Assembly (NCBI RefSeq): GCF_900102525.1
Contig: NZ_FNBZ01000001.1
Coordinates: forward strand, 248,001 to 312,000
Direction of reading: 5' to 3'
DNA from: Allobosea robiniae
GTDB taxonomy: Bacteria; Pseudomonadota; Alphaproteobacteria; Rhizobiales; Beijerinckiaceae
DNA length: 64,000 nt
Below, one piece after another: positions 18,243 to 26,853 of this stretch. Each line of letters begins with the position of its first letter. Within the stretch, counting starts at the first letter, position 1. The notes under the pieces are model-generated. The model saw nothing but the letters and a program-made list of their open reading frames with translations, searched no databases and had not been told where the DNA came from. The position numbers and the translations under genes are program-made.

Positions 18243-19256
18243 TCAGCGGATCGGCGCCGCGTATTGCAGGCCGCCATTGGTCCAGAGCGCATTCTGGCCG
18301 CGCGCGATCTTGAGGAGCGAGCCCTGGCCGAGATTGCGCTCGAACATCTCGCCGTAATTGCCGGTCGCCTTGATGGCGTTATAGGCCCAGTCGTTCTTGA
18401 GGCCGAGCGCCTCGCCGAAGGTGCCTTCCTTGCCGAGCAGGCGCTTGATCTCCGGATTGTCGGACTTCTCGCGCATCTCGTCGACATTCGCCTGGGTCAC
18501 GCCGAGTTCCTCGGCCGTGACCTGCGCGAAATGGACCCAGGTGACGATGTCGAACCACTGGTCGTCGCCATGGCGGGTGACGTAGCCCAGCGGCTCCTTC
18601 GAGATCGTCTCCGGCAGCACGATGTGATCGGCCGGGGCCTTGAAGCGCATGCGCTCGGCATAAAGGCCGGACGCGTCCGTGGTGAAGGCGTCGCAGCGGC
18701 CGCTCTCATAGGCCTCGGTCGCCTCGTTGTTGGTGGCGAAGGTCACCGGCTCGAACTTCATGTTGTTCTTGCGGAAATAGTCCGCGGTGTTGAGCTCGGT
18801 CGTGGTGCCCTGCTGGATGCAGATCGAGGCGCCGCTGAGCTCCTTCGCCGATTTGATGTTCAGCGACTTCTTCACCATGAAGCCCTGGCCGTCATAGTAG
18901 TAGGTCGCGCGGAAGTTCTGGCCGAGCGTGGTGTCGCGGCTCATGGTCCAGGTCGTGGTGGCGGCGATGAGATCGGTCTCGCCCGACTGGAGCGCCGTGA
19001 TCCGGTCCTTCGAGGGGAGCTGGATGAACTTCACCTTGGACTTGTCGCCGAAGACGGCCGCGGCCAGCGCCCGGCAATAATCGGCGTTGATGCCGGTCAG
19101 GACGCCATTCGCGTCCGGAACCGCGAAGCCGGCGAGATTCGCACCGGTCCCGCAGTTCAGGACGCCGCGCGACTGAATGGTCTTCAGGGTCTGCGCTTCG
19201 GCCGACACCGAAACGGCGCAAACGGCAGCAGCGGCAAGCGCCAAGGTCAACTTCAT
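18243..19256 (-). CDS. Periplasmic amino-acid-binding protein, AapJ-like
   Basis: Solute-binding protein of the general L-amino-acid (Aap) ABC system, 337 residues with signal peptide MKLTLALAAAAVCAVSVSAEA. The mature start TLKTIQSRGVLNCGTGANLAGF, then DLIAATTTWTMSRDTTLG and SICIQQGTTTELN are characteristic of AapJ. No aapQMP genes are in the window, so this is an orphan binding protein that may borrow a permease encoded elsewhere. The neighbouring redox enzymes suggest use with amino-acid S-oxides, which is only an inference. Confidence 0.88.
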   Translation of the reverse strand: MKLTLALAAAAVCAVSVSAEAQTLKTIQSRGVLNCGTGANLAGFAVPDANGVLTGINADYCRALAAAVFGDKSKVKFIQLPSKDRITALQSGETDLIAATTTWTMSRDTTLGQNFRATYYYDGQGFMVKKSLNIKSAKELSGASICIQQGTTTELNTADYFRKNNMKFEPVTFATNNEATEAYESGRCDAFTTDASGLYAERMRFKAPADHIVLPETISKEPLGYVTRHGDDQWFDIVTWVHFAQVTAEELGVTQANVDEMREKSDNPEIKRLLGKEGTFGEALGLKNDWAYNAIKATGNYGEMFERNLGQGSLLKIARGQNALWTNGGLQYAAPIR

Positions 19257-19359
19257 TGTTCCATCCCCATATTACGGTAGTGCCGACGATGTTCCACGCG
19301 GCCCGGCTTCCGTCAATCGGCAGCACGGGCCTTTCCTTCCGGAAGCTTGCCGTTCCGTC

Positions 19360-20544
19360 TTATTGCAGGTCGGCGAAGGCGAGCTTCAGGCGCTCGACCG
19401 CCTCCGTGACCACATCGCGCGGCGTCGCCAGGTTGAAGCGCAGGAAGCTCTCGCCGCCCTTGCCGAAGGTCGGGCCGTGATTGATGGCGATCTTCGCCTG
19501 CTTCTCGACGCGCGCCGTGAACTCGGCCGTATCCATCCCCGTTCCCGAGAAATCCGCCCAGGCGAGATAGGTCGACTCGAGCGGCATCGAGCGCACGCCC
19601 GGAATCGCGTTGATCCCGGTGTCGAAGATACGGCGGTTGCCGTCGAGATAGAGGTTGAGGGCATCGACCCAGGCGGCGCCCTCCGGGCTGTAGGCCGCGG
19701 TCGCCATCGCCATGCCGAAGGAATTCGGGGAGATGCCGAGCGCTTCCATGCGCCCGCGGAACAGGTTGCGCAGCCGCTCGTCGGGGATGATGACGTTGCC
19801 GATATGGGCGCCGGCGATGTTGAAGGTCTTGGTCGTCGCCGTCATCATGACCAGACGGTCCATGATCTCGGGCGCCGCGACCGGCATCACCATGTGCTTC
19901 TGGCCGGGCATGACCAGGTCGTGGTGGATCTCGTCCGACACGAGGATGAGGTCGTGGCGCTTGCAGAAATCGGCGATCGCCCGCAATTCGTCGCGCGTCC
20001 AGACGCGCCCGCCCGGATTATGCGGCGAGCACAGGATGAGCATGCGCTCGGTGCCGGTCATCGCGGCATCCCAGGCGGGGATGTCGAGGACGTAGCGTCC
20101 TTCCTCCAGCGCCAGCGGGCATTCGACGACGCGCCGCCCGGACGAGGCCACGATACGCGCGAAGGCGTGATAGACCGGCGTCATCAGCACGACGCCGTCG
20201 CCGGGCTTGGTATAGGCCTCGACGCAGAGCGCCGTGCCGTTGACGAGGCCATGCGTGGTGAAGACCGAGTCGGGCGAGACCTCCCAGCCGTGCCGGTTCG
20301 ACATCCACCAGCGGATCGCCGCGAGATAGGCCCGGTCATCGCCGAAATAGCCGTAGATGCCATGGGCGTTCATGCCATCGAGCGCGGTCTGGACGCAGGC
20401 CGGCGGGCGGAAGTCCATATCCGCCACCCACATCGCAATGCCGCCATCGGCCGGCACGCCATAGACGGTTTCCATCTTGTCCCATTTGGCCGAATGGGTG
20501 CCGCGGCGATCGATCCGCTCGTCGAAATTGGGAGAAAACTGCAT
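19360..20544 (-). CDS. MalY/PatB family PLP enzyme (C-S beta-lyase / aminotransferase)
   Basis: 394-residue fold-type I PLP enzyme. MWVADMDFRPP near residue 38 and YGYFGDD are MalY/PatB signatures; SDEIHHDLV gives the Asp that pairs with the PLP nitrogen, and TATTKTFNIAGAH contains the Schiff-base lysine. These enzymes cleave cystathionine, cysteine conjugates or djenkolate to pyruvate, ammonia and a thiol. It is in the same orientation as the AapJ-like gene, with a 103-base gap, so co-expression is not certain. Confidence 0.88.
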   Translation of the reverse strand: MQFSPNFDERIDRRGTHSAKWDKMETVYGVPADGGIAMWVADMDFRPPACVQTALDGMNAHGIYGYFGDDRAYLAAIRWWMSNRHGWEVSPDSVFTTHGLVNGTALCVEAYTKPGDGVVLMTPVYHAFARIVASSGRRVVECPLALEEGRYVLDIPAWDAAMTGTERMLILCSPHNPGGRVWTRDELRAIADFCKRHDLILVSDEIHHDLVMPGQKHMVMPVAAPEIMDRLVMMTATTKTFNIAGAHIGNVIIPDERLRNLFRGRMEALGISPNSFGMAMATAAYSPEGAAWVDALNLYLDGNRRIFDTGINAIPGVRSMPLESTYLAWADFSGTGMDTAEFTARVEKQAKIAINHGPTFGKGGESFLRFNLATPRDVVTEAVERLKLAFADLQ

Positions 20545-20694
20545 GAGACCCTGCCGGCTAACACGGAGAATATCCTTCCCCTAGCAGGTCCCGCGGGAGA
20601 ACACAGCCGCTGCCGGGCGCAACCCGGGAGAACGGGGAATGCATTCGCCGCGGGGCAGAGGCGATGGGCGATGGGTGATGCCCGACCTCGTTCC

Positions 20695-21972
20695 TCAACG
20701 CTGCTTGCGGACCTCCTCCGCCGTGACAGTCGGTTGCTGGCCGCCCCAGCTTGCGCGCAGCCAGTTGGAGAGATCGGCGACCTGCTGGTCGGTGAGATGC
20801 GCGGCAAAGCCGGGCATGGGCTGCATGCGCTCAAGCCCCGGGAAGCGTTGGGCAGGAATGCCGGAGAGGATGACCTTGTTGAGGTTGCGCGCATCCGCCA
20901 GGCGCAGCGAGGCATTGGTCGCGAGCGGCACCACGACATGCGGAATGCCCTGCCCTTCGCCGCCATGGCAACTGGCGCAGACGGCGAGATAGCTGGCGCG
21001 CGCCGAGGCCGCGACATCCGCGGAAACGGCAACGGGCTGCGGCGCCGCCGGCGGGGTCGTGCGCTCCGGCAATTTGTCGAGATCGAAGAGATAGGCCGAC
21101 ATCGCAGCGAGGTCGTCGGCGGTGAAATACTGGGTCGAGAAATGGACGACCTCGAACATCTGGTTGGTCATAGCGCCTTGCGCCGAGATGCCCGATTTCA
21201 TGAAGCTCGCGAACACCAGCGGATCGAAGCCCATCCGCGTCAGCCCGGCCTTGGTGATGTCGGGCGCGACGACGCCTTCGAGTTCCGCGCCTTGCAGATA
21301 GGCGCTGTCCTTCATCCCCATCGTGAGGTTGCGCGGCGTATGGCATTCGCCGCAATGGGCGAGCGCGTCGGTCAGATAGCGGCCGCGATTCCATTGAGCC
21401 GAGCGGCCGGCGATCTCCGTTTTGGTATCGGAAGACAGGTTGACGAGGTTCCAGAAGGCCAAGCCCTGCCGGATGTTGAAGGGAAAGGGCAGATGATTGG
21501 CCTTGTTCGCCACCTTCATCGGCTCGCGGCTCATCAGGAAGGCATAGACCGCGTCGACGTCCTCGACCGTCAGCTTGCGATAGGAAGCATAAGGCATGGC
21601 CGGGTAGAGATGGCCCTGCTTGCCGACGCCGTCGCGCACCGCGCGGTGGAACTCGGCCCGCGTCCAGGCGCCGATGCCGTGCTCCTTGTCGGGTGAGATA
21701 TTGGTCGAATAGATCGTCCCGAACGGTGTCTCGAACGGCAGACCACCTGCCCAGGGCGCGCCGCCCTTGGTGACGTGGCAAGCATAGCAATCGGCGGCGA
21801 CGGCGACATAGGCGCCGCGCTTGGCCAGCGTCTTCATCTGCTCGGCCGAGAGCGGCTGCTCGATATCCTTGGCCACGACACTGCGTTCGAACAGGCCGAG
21901 GAAGACGGCTCCCGCCGCAAGCACCCCGAGGACGGCGATCGTCAGAACCGCCAGAAGCAGTTTCCTCGCCAT
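20695..21972 (-). CDS. Triheme cytochrome c subunit of aldehyde/alcohol dehydrogenase type
   Basis: 425 residues with an N-terminal signal-anchor (KLLLAVLTIAVLGVLAAGAVFLG is hydrophobic, residues about 4-26) and three CxxCH heme sites, CYACH, CGECH and CASCH, spaced as in the cytochrome subunit of acetic-acid-bacterial alcohol and aldehyde dehydrogenases. It would take electrons from the Mo/2Fe-2S dehydrogenase encoded upstream and pass them to quinone or oxidase at the periplasmic face. It starts five bases after the 2Fe-2S subunit gene. Confidence 0.9.
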   Translation of the reverse strand: MARKLLLAVLTIAVLGVLAAGAVFLGLFERSVVAKDIEQPLSAEQMKTLAKRGAYVAVAADCYACHVTKGGAPWAGGLPFETPFGTIYSTNISPDKEHGIGAWTRAEFHRAVRDGVGKQGHLYPAMPYASYRKLTVEDVDAVYAFLMSREPMKVANKANHLPFPFNIRQGLAFWNLVNLSSDTKTEIAGRSAQWNRGRYLTDALAHCGECHTPRNLTMGMKDSAYLQGAELEGVVAPDITKAGLTRMGFDPLVFASFMKSGISAQGAMTNQMFEVVHFSTQYFTADDLAAMSAYLFDLDKLPERTTPPAAPQPVAVSADVAASARASYLAVCASCHGGEGQGIPHVVVPLATNASLRLADARNLNKVILSGIPAQRFPGLERMQPMPGFAAHLTDQQVADLSNWLRASWGGQQPTVTAEEVRKQR

Positions 21973-21977
21973 GCGCA

Positions 21978-22523
21978 CTACGCCTTTACCAAGCCGGGAG
22001 TCTTGAGGACGAGGTCGCGCACGGCCTCGAAATAGCGGACATAGCCGGTGCAGCGGCAGATATGGCGGTCGAGCGCCTCGCTGATCACCTGCTCCAGCGC
22101 CTCGCGCCTGACCGGATTGCGCTTCAACTGGTCGAGCAGCACCGTCGCGCCGGTGACGAAGCCCGGCGTGCAATAGCCGCACTGGAACGAGAAATGCTCG
22201 ATGAAGGCCTGCTGGACCGGCGAAAGCGCGGTGATGGTCCCGCTGGCGTCGCGTTTAGCTTGCCCTTCCACGGTCCTGACCTTGCGCCCGGCGAACCAGT
22301 GCGCGCCGGTGATGCAGGTGCGCATCTCCTCGAGCGAGCCATCGGGCTTCTCCAGCACCACCGTGCAGGCATGGCAGATGCCCTGGCCGCAGCCCATGCG
22401 CGAGCCGGTCAGGTCGAGATACTCGAAGAGGAAATCCTGCATCATCATCGTCTCGGGCACGTTGATCGGCCCGACGGGCTTGTCGTTGATGGTGAGGGAG
22501 AGCGGCTTCATCGCGATGGTCAT
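21978..22523 (-). CDS. 2Fe-2S subunit of xanthine-dehydrogenase-family enzyme
   Basis: 181-residue small subunit with two clusters: plant-type ferredoxin cysteines in MGCGQGICHACTVVL plus the later RTCITGAHW, and the alpha-helical domain cysteines FQCGYCTPGFV and ICRCTGYVRYFEAV. It matches the IorA/AldG type small subunit of molybdenum hydroxylases that use a cytochrome rather than FAD. The gene overlaps the Mo subunit by four bases. Confidence 0.92.
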   Translation of the reverse strand: MTIAMKPLSLTINDKPVGPINVPETMMMQDFLFEYLDLTGSRMGCGQGICHACTVVLEKPDGSLEEMRTCITGAHWFAGRKVRTVEGQAKRDASGTITALSPVQQAFIEHFSFQCGYCTPGFVTGATVLLDQLKRNPVRREALEQVISEALDRHICRCTGYVRYFEAVRDLVLKTPGLVKA

Positions 22524-25342
22524 GCCAGCGCCTCCCGGATCTTCTCGGATGTGATCGGCAGGCTGTAGAAGCGCTTGCCGATGGCATGGGCGACGGCGTT
22601 CGCGATCGCCGGCACGACGGCGATCATCACCACCTCTGCCATGCCCTTGGGCGGATCGGTGTCGGAGAGCGGCGGCAATACCTCCGATGTCTGTGACCAG
22701 ACGGCGACGTCCTTCGAGACCGGCAATTCATAGCGGTTCCAGTTCCAGGTGCCGTCGCCCGGTCCGTCCTCATGAAGCGGCAGATACTCCTTCAGCGCGT
22801 GGCCGATGCCCATGGCGATGCCGCCCTGGATCTGGCCGGAGACCAGCTCCGGCACGATCTGGTTGCCGCATTCGAGGATCGAGTGATGCGAGAGCAGGCT
22901 GATCTCGCCGCTGCCGGTATCGACGACGATCTCGGCCAGCGTCGCCATCGGCGCGTAATAGGTGACGCCGGCATTGTTGCGCTGCGCCGGCGGGTAGAAG
23001 ACCGCGGCACGTTCGACGAAATGCCAGCCGTCCTGCGTCATCAAATCCCGGCGCGCGGCCGGGGCGCCCTCGCCATATTTCACGGCGAGCGCGTCGATGG
23101 CGAAGCGGCGCTTTCCGGTATCGGGCAGGTCGAATTCCGCTTCGGCCCATTGCCAGCGGTTGAAGCTGTGCACGGTGACGCCGGTGACGAGGCCGAGCCG
23201 GTGCGCTTCCGCCGCGATCTCGGCGAAGGCGAGCGGCTGCATCGCTGCGGCCGTGACCCTGCCATCAACGATACGCAGATCCTCGCGGCGCACCGCCTCC
23301 GGCGCCATCTGGCCGCCGCCGATGCCGCGCGACCAGAGCGAGCGCGCCGCCGGCCAGATCGCGAGATCGACCAGTACCCGCGCGGCCTCGCGCGTCGCAT
23401 GGCCGAGATAATAGACGCTGTTCGAGGCGCTCATCGGCGAGGTGAAGCTCGGCGTCCAGCGCGGATTGGCCTTGCGCTTGTCCTCTTCCTCCTGGGAGAG
23501 CGTGTAGGGCTCGTCGGTGGTCTCCAGCGGCATCTGCGGCCAGCGCACCTTGCCGAACTCGGTCTCGTCGGGTTGCCGCCCGAGCAGGCCGGCGGCCATC
23601 ACCGCCTGCGAGGTCGTGGCGCCCGTACCGATCTCATGCGCGACATGCGAGAGCTTCAATCGCCCGGTCGCATCGAATTCGAGCGCGCAGAGCGCCGACT
23701 CCGCACCGGTGCCGTAGTCCTTGTGCACATGGCCGTAGCCGACGCCGTATTTCTTGCCGGGATTGGCGGCCTCGAAGGCAGCCTTGCGCGTCTGCCTGTT
23801 CGCCCAGAGCGGGTGCTGCTGCGCCCGGTCGAGGATCTCGCCATGGCGCATGGCGCCGGAGGGGATCGCGCCCTGCGAGTTCTTCATCCCCGCCTTCAGC
23901 GCGTTGCGGCGCCGGAACTCCACGGGATCGAGGCCGAGCGCCTCGGCGGCTTCATCGACCATCATCTCGGTCGCCGCCATCGTCTGGAGCGTGCCGTAGC
24001 CGCGCATCGAACCGGCATCGACCGCGCGCGACGAGACGATCGTCGCCGAGAAATCGCTCTTCGGCAGGTAATAGATCGACTGCGCCGCCGTCGCGCCGAC
24101 CGTTCCGACCGAGACCGAGAAGTTCTCGCGCCCGCCACCATCGGTGCGGTAGCGCCCGGTCATCGCCCGGAACCGGCCGGTCTTGCGGTCGATGACCATG
24201 ACCTTCTCCATCTGGAAGGCATGGCGCTTCAGCGCGGTCTGGAACTGTTCGTAGCGGTCGTTGGCGAGCCTGACCGGGCGGCCGTCGCCATAAAGCCCGG
24301 CGAGCACGCAGTAATACGGGAAGATCGCGTGGTCCTTGGTGCCGTAGCCGACGGTGTAGCCGATCTTGAGGTCGATGCTTTTCAGCGGGAATGTCGACTT
24401 CGAGACAATATGGGCCGCCATCTCCGCCACCTCGTAGGGCGACTGGGTGGCGATCAGCGCGTGCAGCAGGCCGCTGGCGCGGTCGTACCAGACATTGCCG
24501 TTATCGGCTTCCATGGCCGAGGCATCGGCGGACTGGCTGGTGAAGGAACGCCGCAGCACCAGCGCGTCATCGCCGGCAGCGGCGATCTCGCGCTCGATTT
24601 CGACCGCCGCCGCCATGCCGCGGGCCATCGCATCGCCGTCGCCGGCGGCGGGCCATTGCGGCTCCTCGCCCTTGAAGCCGGCGCGGATCGTCGTCTCCTT
24701 GAGCGACGAGTAACGGTCCTCGGCGTCGGGGGTCCCACCGTCGATCCGGACATAGCGCGCAGCGCCGTAAGGCCCCGGCGTCGTCGAGGGCCCCTCGGGA
24801 CCGTAGCGCACGACCTTGTCGTTGAAGCGCAGCTTGCGCTTGGCCGCGTCGTAGCGGGCGAAGTCGTGATAGATGAGCATGGCGACGGGCTGGCCGAGCA
24901 GCCGGGCCGTCTGGCCCTTGGGAACGAAGAAGACGTCGCCATAGAAGCCGGGCACGGGAATCGCGACGCCATCGGCAACGAGATCCTCATGCAGGACGAG
25001 CCGGTCGGGCTTCAGGTCATCGCCGAGCAGGCCGAGATCGATGCCGTCGAAGACGCGATCGACCCGCGTCGCCTTGAGCGTGAAGGCGTGCGCCTGCTCT
25101 TTCGGCCAGCCTGCGAGGTCGCGCGCCCGATAGTCGCGCGAGAAGGTCTTGCCGCCGGTCACCTTGGCAATCGCGTCGAGGCGGTATTTCGGCTTGCCAC
25201 CGGCAGCGAGCCAATCGGCGCCGGGACGCGGCGGCGTCTCGATCAGCTCCGCTTGCGTGGGCGACGGCAGCAGCGAAACCTTGATGGCAACGCCGGCTGC
25301 GCCGGCCTTGAGAAAGCTTCTGCGGGACAGGCCTGTCTTCAC
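22520..25342 (-). CDS. Molybdenum-binding subunit, aldehyde/isoquinoline oxidoreductase type
   Basis: Catalytic subunit of the xanthine-dehydrogenase family (IorB/AldH type), 940 residues. The start is a GTG at 25342 with GGAGG seven bases upstream. This places the twin-arginine motif SRRSFLKAGAAG at residues 7-18, so the complex is Tat-exported. An in-frame ATG at 25603 would bury the Tat signal behind 87 odd residues. GSMRGYGTLQTMAATEMMVDE and VVHFVERAAVFYPP-type segments are molybdopterin-subunit features. Gene order is Mo subunit, 2Fe-2S, cytochrome c; substrate unknown. Confidence 0.88.
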   Translation of the reverse strand: MKTGLSRRSFLKAGAAGVAIKVSLLPSPTQAELIETPPRPGADWLAAGGKPKYRLDAIAKVTGGKTFSRDYRARDLAGWPKEQAHAFTLKATRVDRVFDGIDLGLLGDDLKPDRLVLHEDLVADGVAIPVPGFYGDVFFVPKGQTARLLGQPVAMLIYHDFARYDAAKRKLRFNDKVVRYGPEGPSTTPGPYGAARYVRIDGGTPDAEDRYSSLKETTIRAGFKGEEPQWPAAGDGDAMARGMAAAVEIEREIAAAGDDALVLRRSFTSQSADASAMEADNGNVWYDRASGLLHALIATQSPYEVAEMAAHIVSKSTFPLKSIDLKIGYTVGYGTKDHAIFPYYCVLAGLYGDGRPVRLANDRYEQFQTALKRHAFQMEKVMVIDRKTGRFRAMTGRYRTDGGGRENFSVSVGTVGATAAQSIYYLPKSDFSATIVSSRAVDAGSMRGYGTLQTMAATEMMVDEAAEALGLDPVEFRRRNALKAGMKNSQGAIPSGAMRHGEILDRAQQHPLWANRQTRKAAFEAANPGKKYGVGYGHVHKDYGTGAESALCALEFDATGRLKLSHVAHEIGTGATTSQAVMAAGLLGRQPDETEFGKVRWPQMPLETTDEPYTLSQEEEDKRKANPRWTPSFTSPMSASNSVYYLGHATREAARVLVDLAIWPAARSLWSRGIGGGQMAPEAVRREDLRIVDGRVTAAAMQPLAFAEIAAEAHRLGLVTGVTVHSFNRWQWAEAEFDLPDTGKRRFAIDALAVKYGEGAPAARRDLMTQDGWHFVERAAVFYPPAQRNNAGVTYYAPMATLAEIVVDTGSGEISLLSHHSILECGNQIVPELVSGQIQGGIAMGIGHALKEYLPLHEDGPGDGTWNWNRYELPVSKDVAVWSQTSEVLPPLSDTDPPKGMAEVVMIAVVPAIANAVAHAIGKRFYSLPITSEKIREALA

Positions 25343-25697
25343 GTCCGATCCTCCGCCCGCTGGCGAACCGATTCCACTTGCCGACGCGACGGCACCGACG
25401 AGCTGGCCTACGAGATACTTGAATTGTTCTGATTTCAAGTGCCGGAGCCGGAGGGTCGCATGACGTGGGAGGGCGGATGACGGCCGGAATCTTGCGGGCC
25501 TGAACGCAGGGAACCCTCGAAAGGGGGCCTCGAACGTCGCCATGCGGCCGCGCGCCCATGGCCGACAGGCTCTTCCAAAGAAGCGGCTGACATCGCCGAG
25601 CACCCATCGTTCGATCTGATGAAACGAAACGGTCGGAATAATGCAATGGACAGCTGAATTCTTCTCCGGCTAGGTCAGCGGAGAGGACAATTTCCCT
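25343..25697. other. Divergent intergenic region, no gene recognised
   Basis: 355 bases between the Mo-subunit gene (minus) and the YeiH-family gene (plus). It must hold both promoters. I see the RBS of each gene (GGAGG at 25350-25354 on the minus strand; GGAGAGG about 25679-25685 on the plus strand) but no convincing operator or RNA structure. Confidence 0.5.
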
Positions 25698-26801
25698 ATG
25701 GCTACCATGCGTTCTTCCAATCCTTTGCCCCTGTCTCCCGGTTCGATATCGCGGGGAGTGGGACGAATCCTGCCCGGCCTGGGCCTTTGCGTCGGCATCA
25801 GCGCGATCGCCTTCGCGCTGGAGCACGTCGAGGCTGCGACCACGGGCCGGGCCTGGCTCGAGGCCCTGGTGCTGGCAATCCTGATCGGCGCCGCTGTCCG
25901 GTCCGTCTGGACGCCCTCGGACACCTGGCGCGCCGGGATCGCATTCTCGGCGAAAACCGTCCTGGAGATTGCCATCGTCCTGCTCGGCGCGTCCTTGAAC
26001 GCTGCGATGATCGTCGCCGCCGGGCCGGCATTGATCGCCGGCATCGCAGTGGTGGTGGCGCTAACCCTCGCCTTCAGCTTCCTGATCGGGCGGACGCTCG
26101 GTCTGCCGAAGCGCATGGCGGTCCTCGTCGCCTGCGGCAATTCGATCTGCGGCAACTCCGCCATCGCCGCGGTCGCACCGGTCATCGGCGCGGACGGCAA
26201 GGACGTTGCCGCCTCCATTGCTTTCACCGCGGTGCTAGGCGTCCTGGTCGTGCTCGGCCTGCCGCTGCTCGTTCCGCTGCTCAGGCTGTCCGAAACCCAG
26301 TACGGCGTCCTGGCCGGGCTGACGGTCTATGCCGTCCCGCAGGTGCTGGCCGCGACCGCGCCTGTCGCCACCGCCAGCGTCCAGATCGGGACGCTCGTCA
26401 AGCTCGTCCGTGTCCTCATGCTCGGGCCTGTCGTCCTGGTGCTGTCGCTGCTGCGGCACAGGCTGCAGGACGACGCGACCGGGACGGCTCCGGCAGGCGC
26501 GGTCGGGAACAGCGCCACGCGGCAGCGCATCGCCTTCAACAAGCTGGTCCCGTGGTTCATCATCGCCTTCCTGGCGATGGCAGCCCTGCGCACGCATGGC
26601 TTCATCCCGGAGGCCGCGCTCGGCCCGATTTCCCACATCGCAACCGTCCTGACCATCGTTTCGATGGCGGCTCTGGGCCTGGGAGTCGATGTCCGTGTCG
26701 TTGCCAGGGCCGGCGGACGCGTCACCACCGCAGTCACCCTTTCGCTGATCATCCTGGCGATCATCAGCCTCGGCCTGATCCGCCTGCTCGGGATCAGCTG
26801 A
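25698..26801 (+). CDS. YeiH/UPF0324 family membrane protein
   Basis: 367-residue inner-membrane protein with about ten hydrophobic segments. The hallmark VACGNSICGNSAIAAVAPVI lies near residues 138-160, and YAVPQVLAATAPV and LVRVLMLGPVVLVLSLL are typical family segments. Members are annotated as putative sulfate or sulfonate-related exporters and are often controlled by LysR regulators; the actual substrate is not established. Confidence 0.85.
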   Translation: MATMRSSNPLPLSPGSISRGVGRILPGLGLCVGISAIAFALEHVEAATTGRAWLEALVLAILIGAAVRSVWTPSDTWRAGIAFSAKTVLEIAIVLLGASLNAAMIVAAGPALIAGIAVVVALTLAFSFLIGRTLGLPKRMAVLVACGNSICGNSAIAAVAPVIGADGKDVAASIAFTAVLGVLVVLGLPLLVPLLRLSETQYGVLAGLTVYAVPQVLAATAPVATASVQIGTLVKLVRVLMLGPVVLVLSLLRHRLQDDATGTAPAGAVGNSATRQRIAFNKLVPWFIIAFLAMAALRTHGFIPEAALGPISHIATVLTIVSMAALGLGVDVRVVARAGGRVTTAVTLSLIILAIISLGLIRLLGIS

Positions 26802-26853
26802 GCCGACAGCGGCTGGCGCGAATGCGGGAACGATGCGGGCCGCAGAGATACCT

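Noticed and set aside
19177-21696. 839-codon plus-strand ORF opposite MalY and cytochrome c genes
   Set aside because: Crosses two clear minus-strand genes and their promoter region; antisense artefact.
22772-25432. 886-codon plus-strand ORF opposite the Mo subunit
   Set aside because: Mirror of codon bias in the real minus-strand gene; no family motifs.
25343-25603. N-terminal extension of the Mo subunit to the ATG at 25603
   Set aside because: GTG at 25342 has GGAGG at ideal spacing and exposes the Tat motif at the N-terminus.
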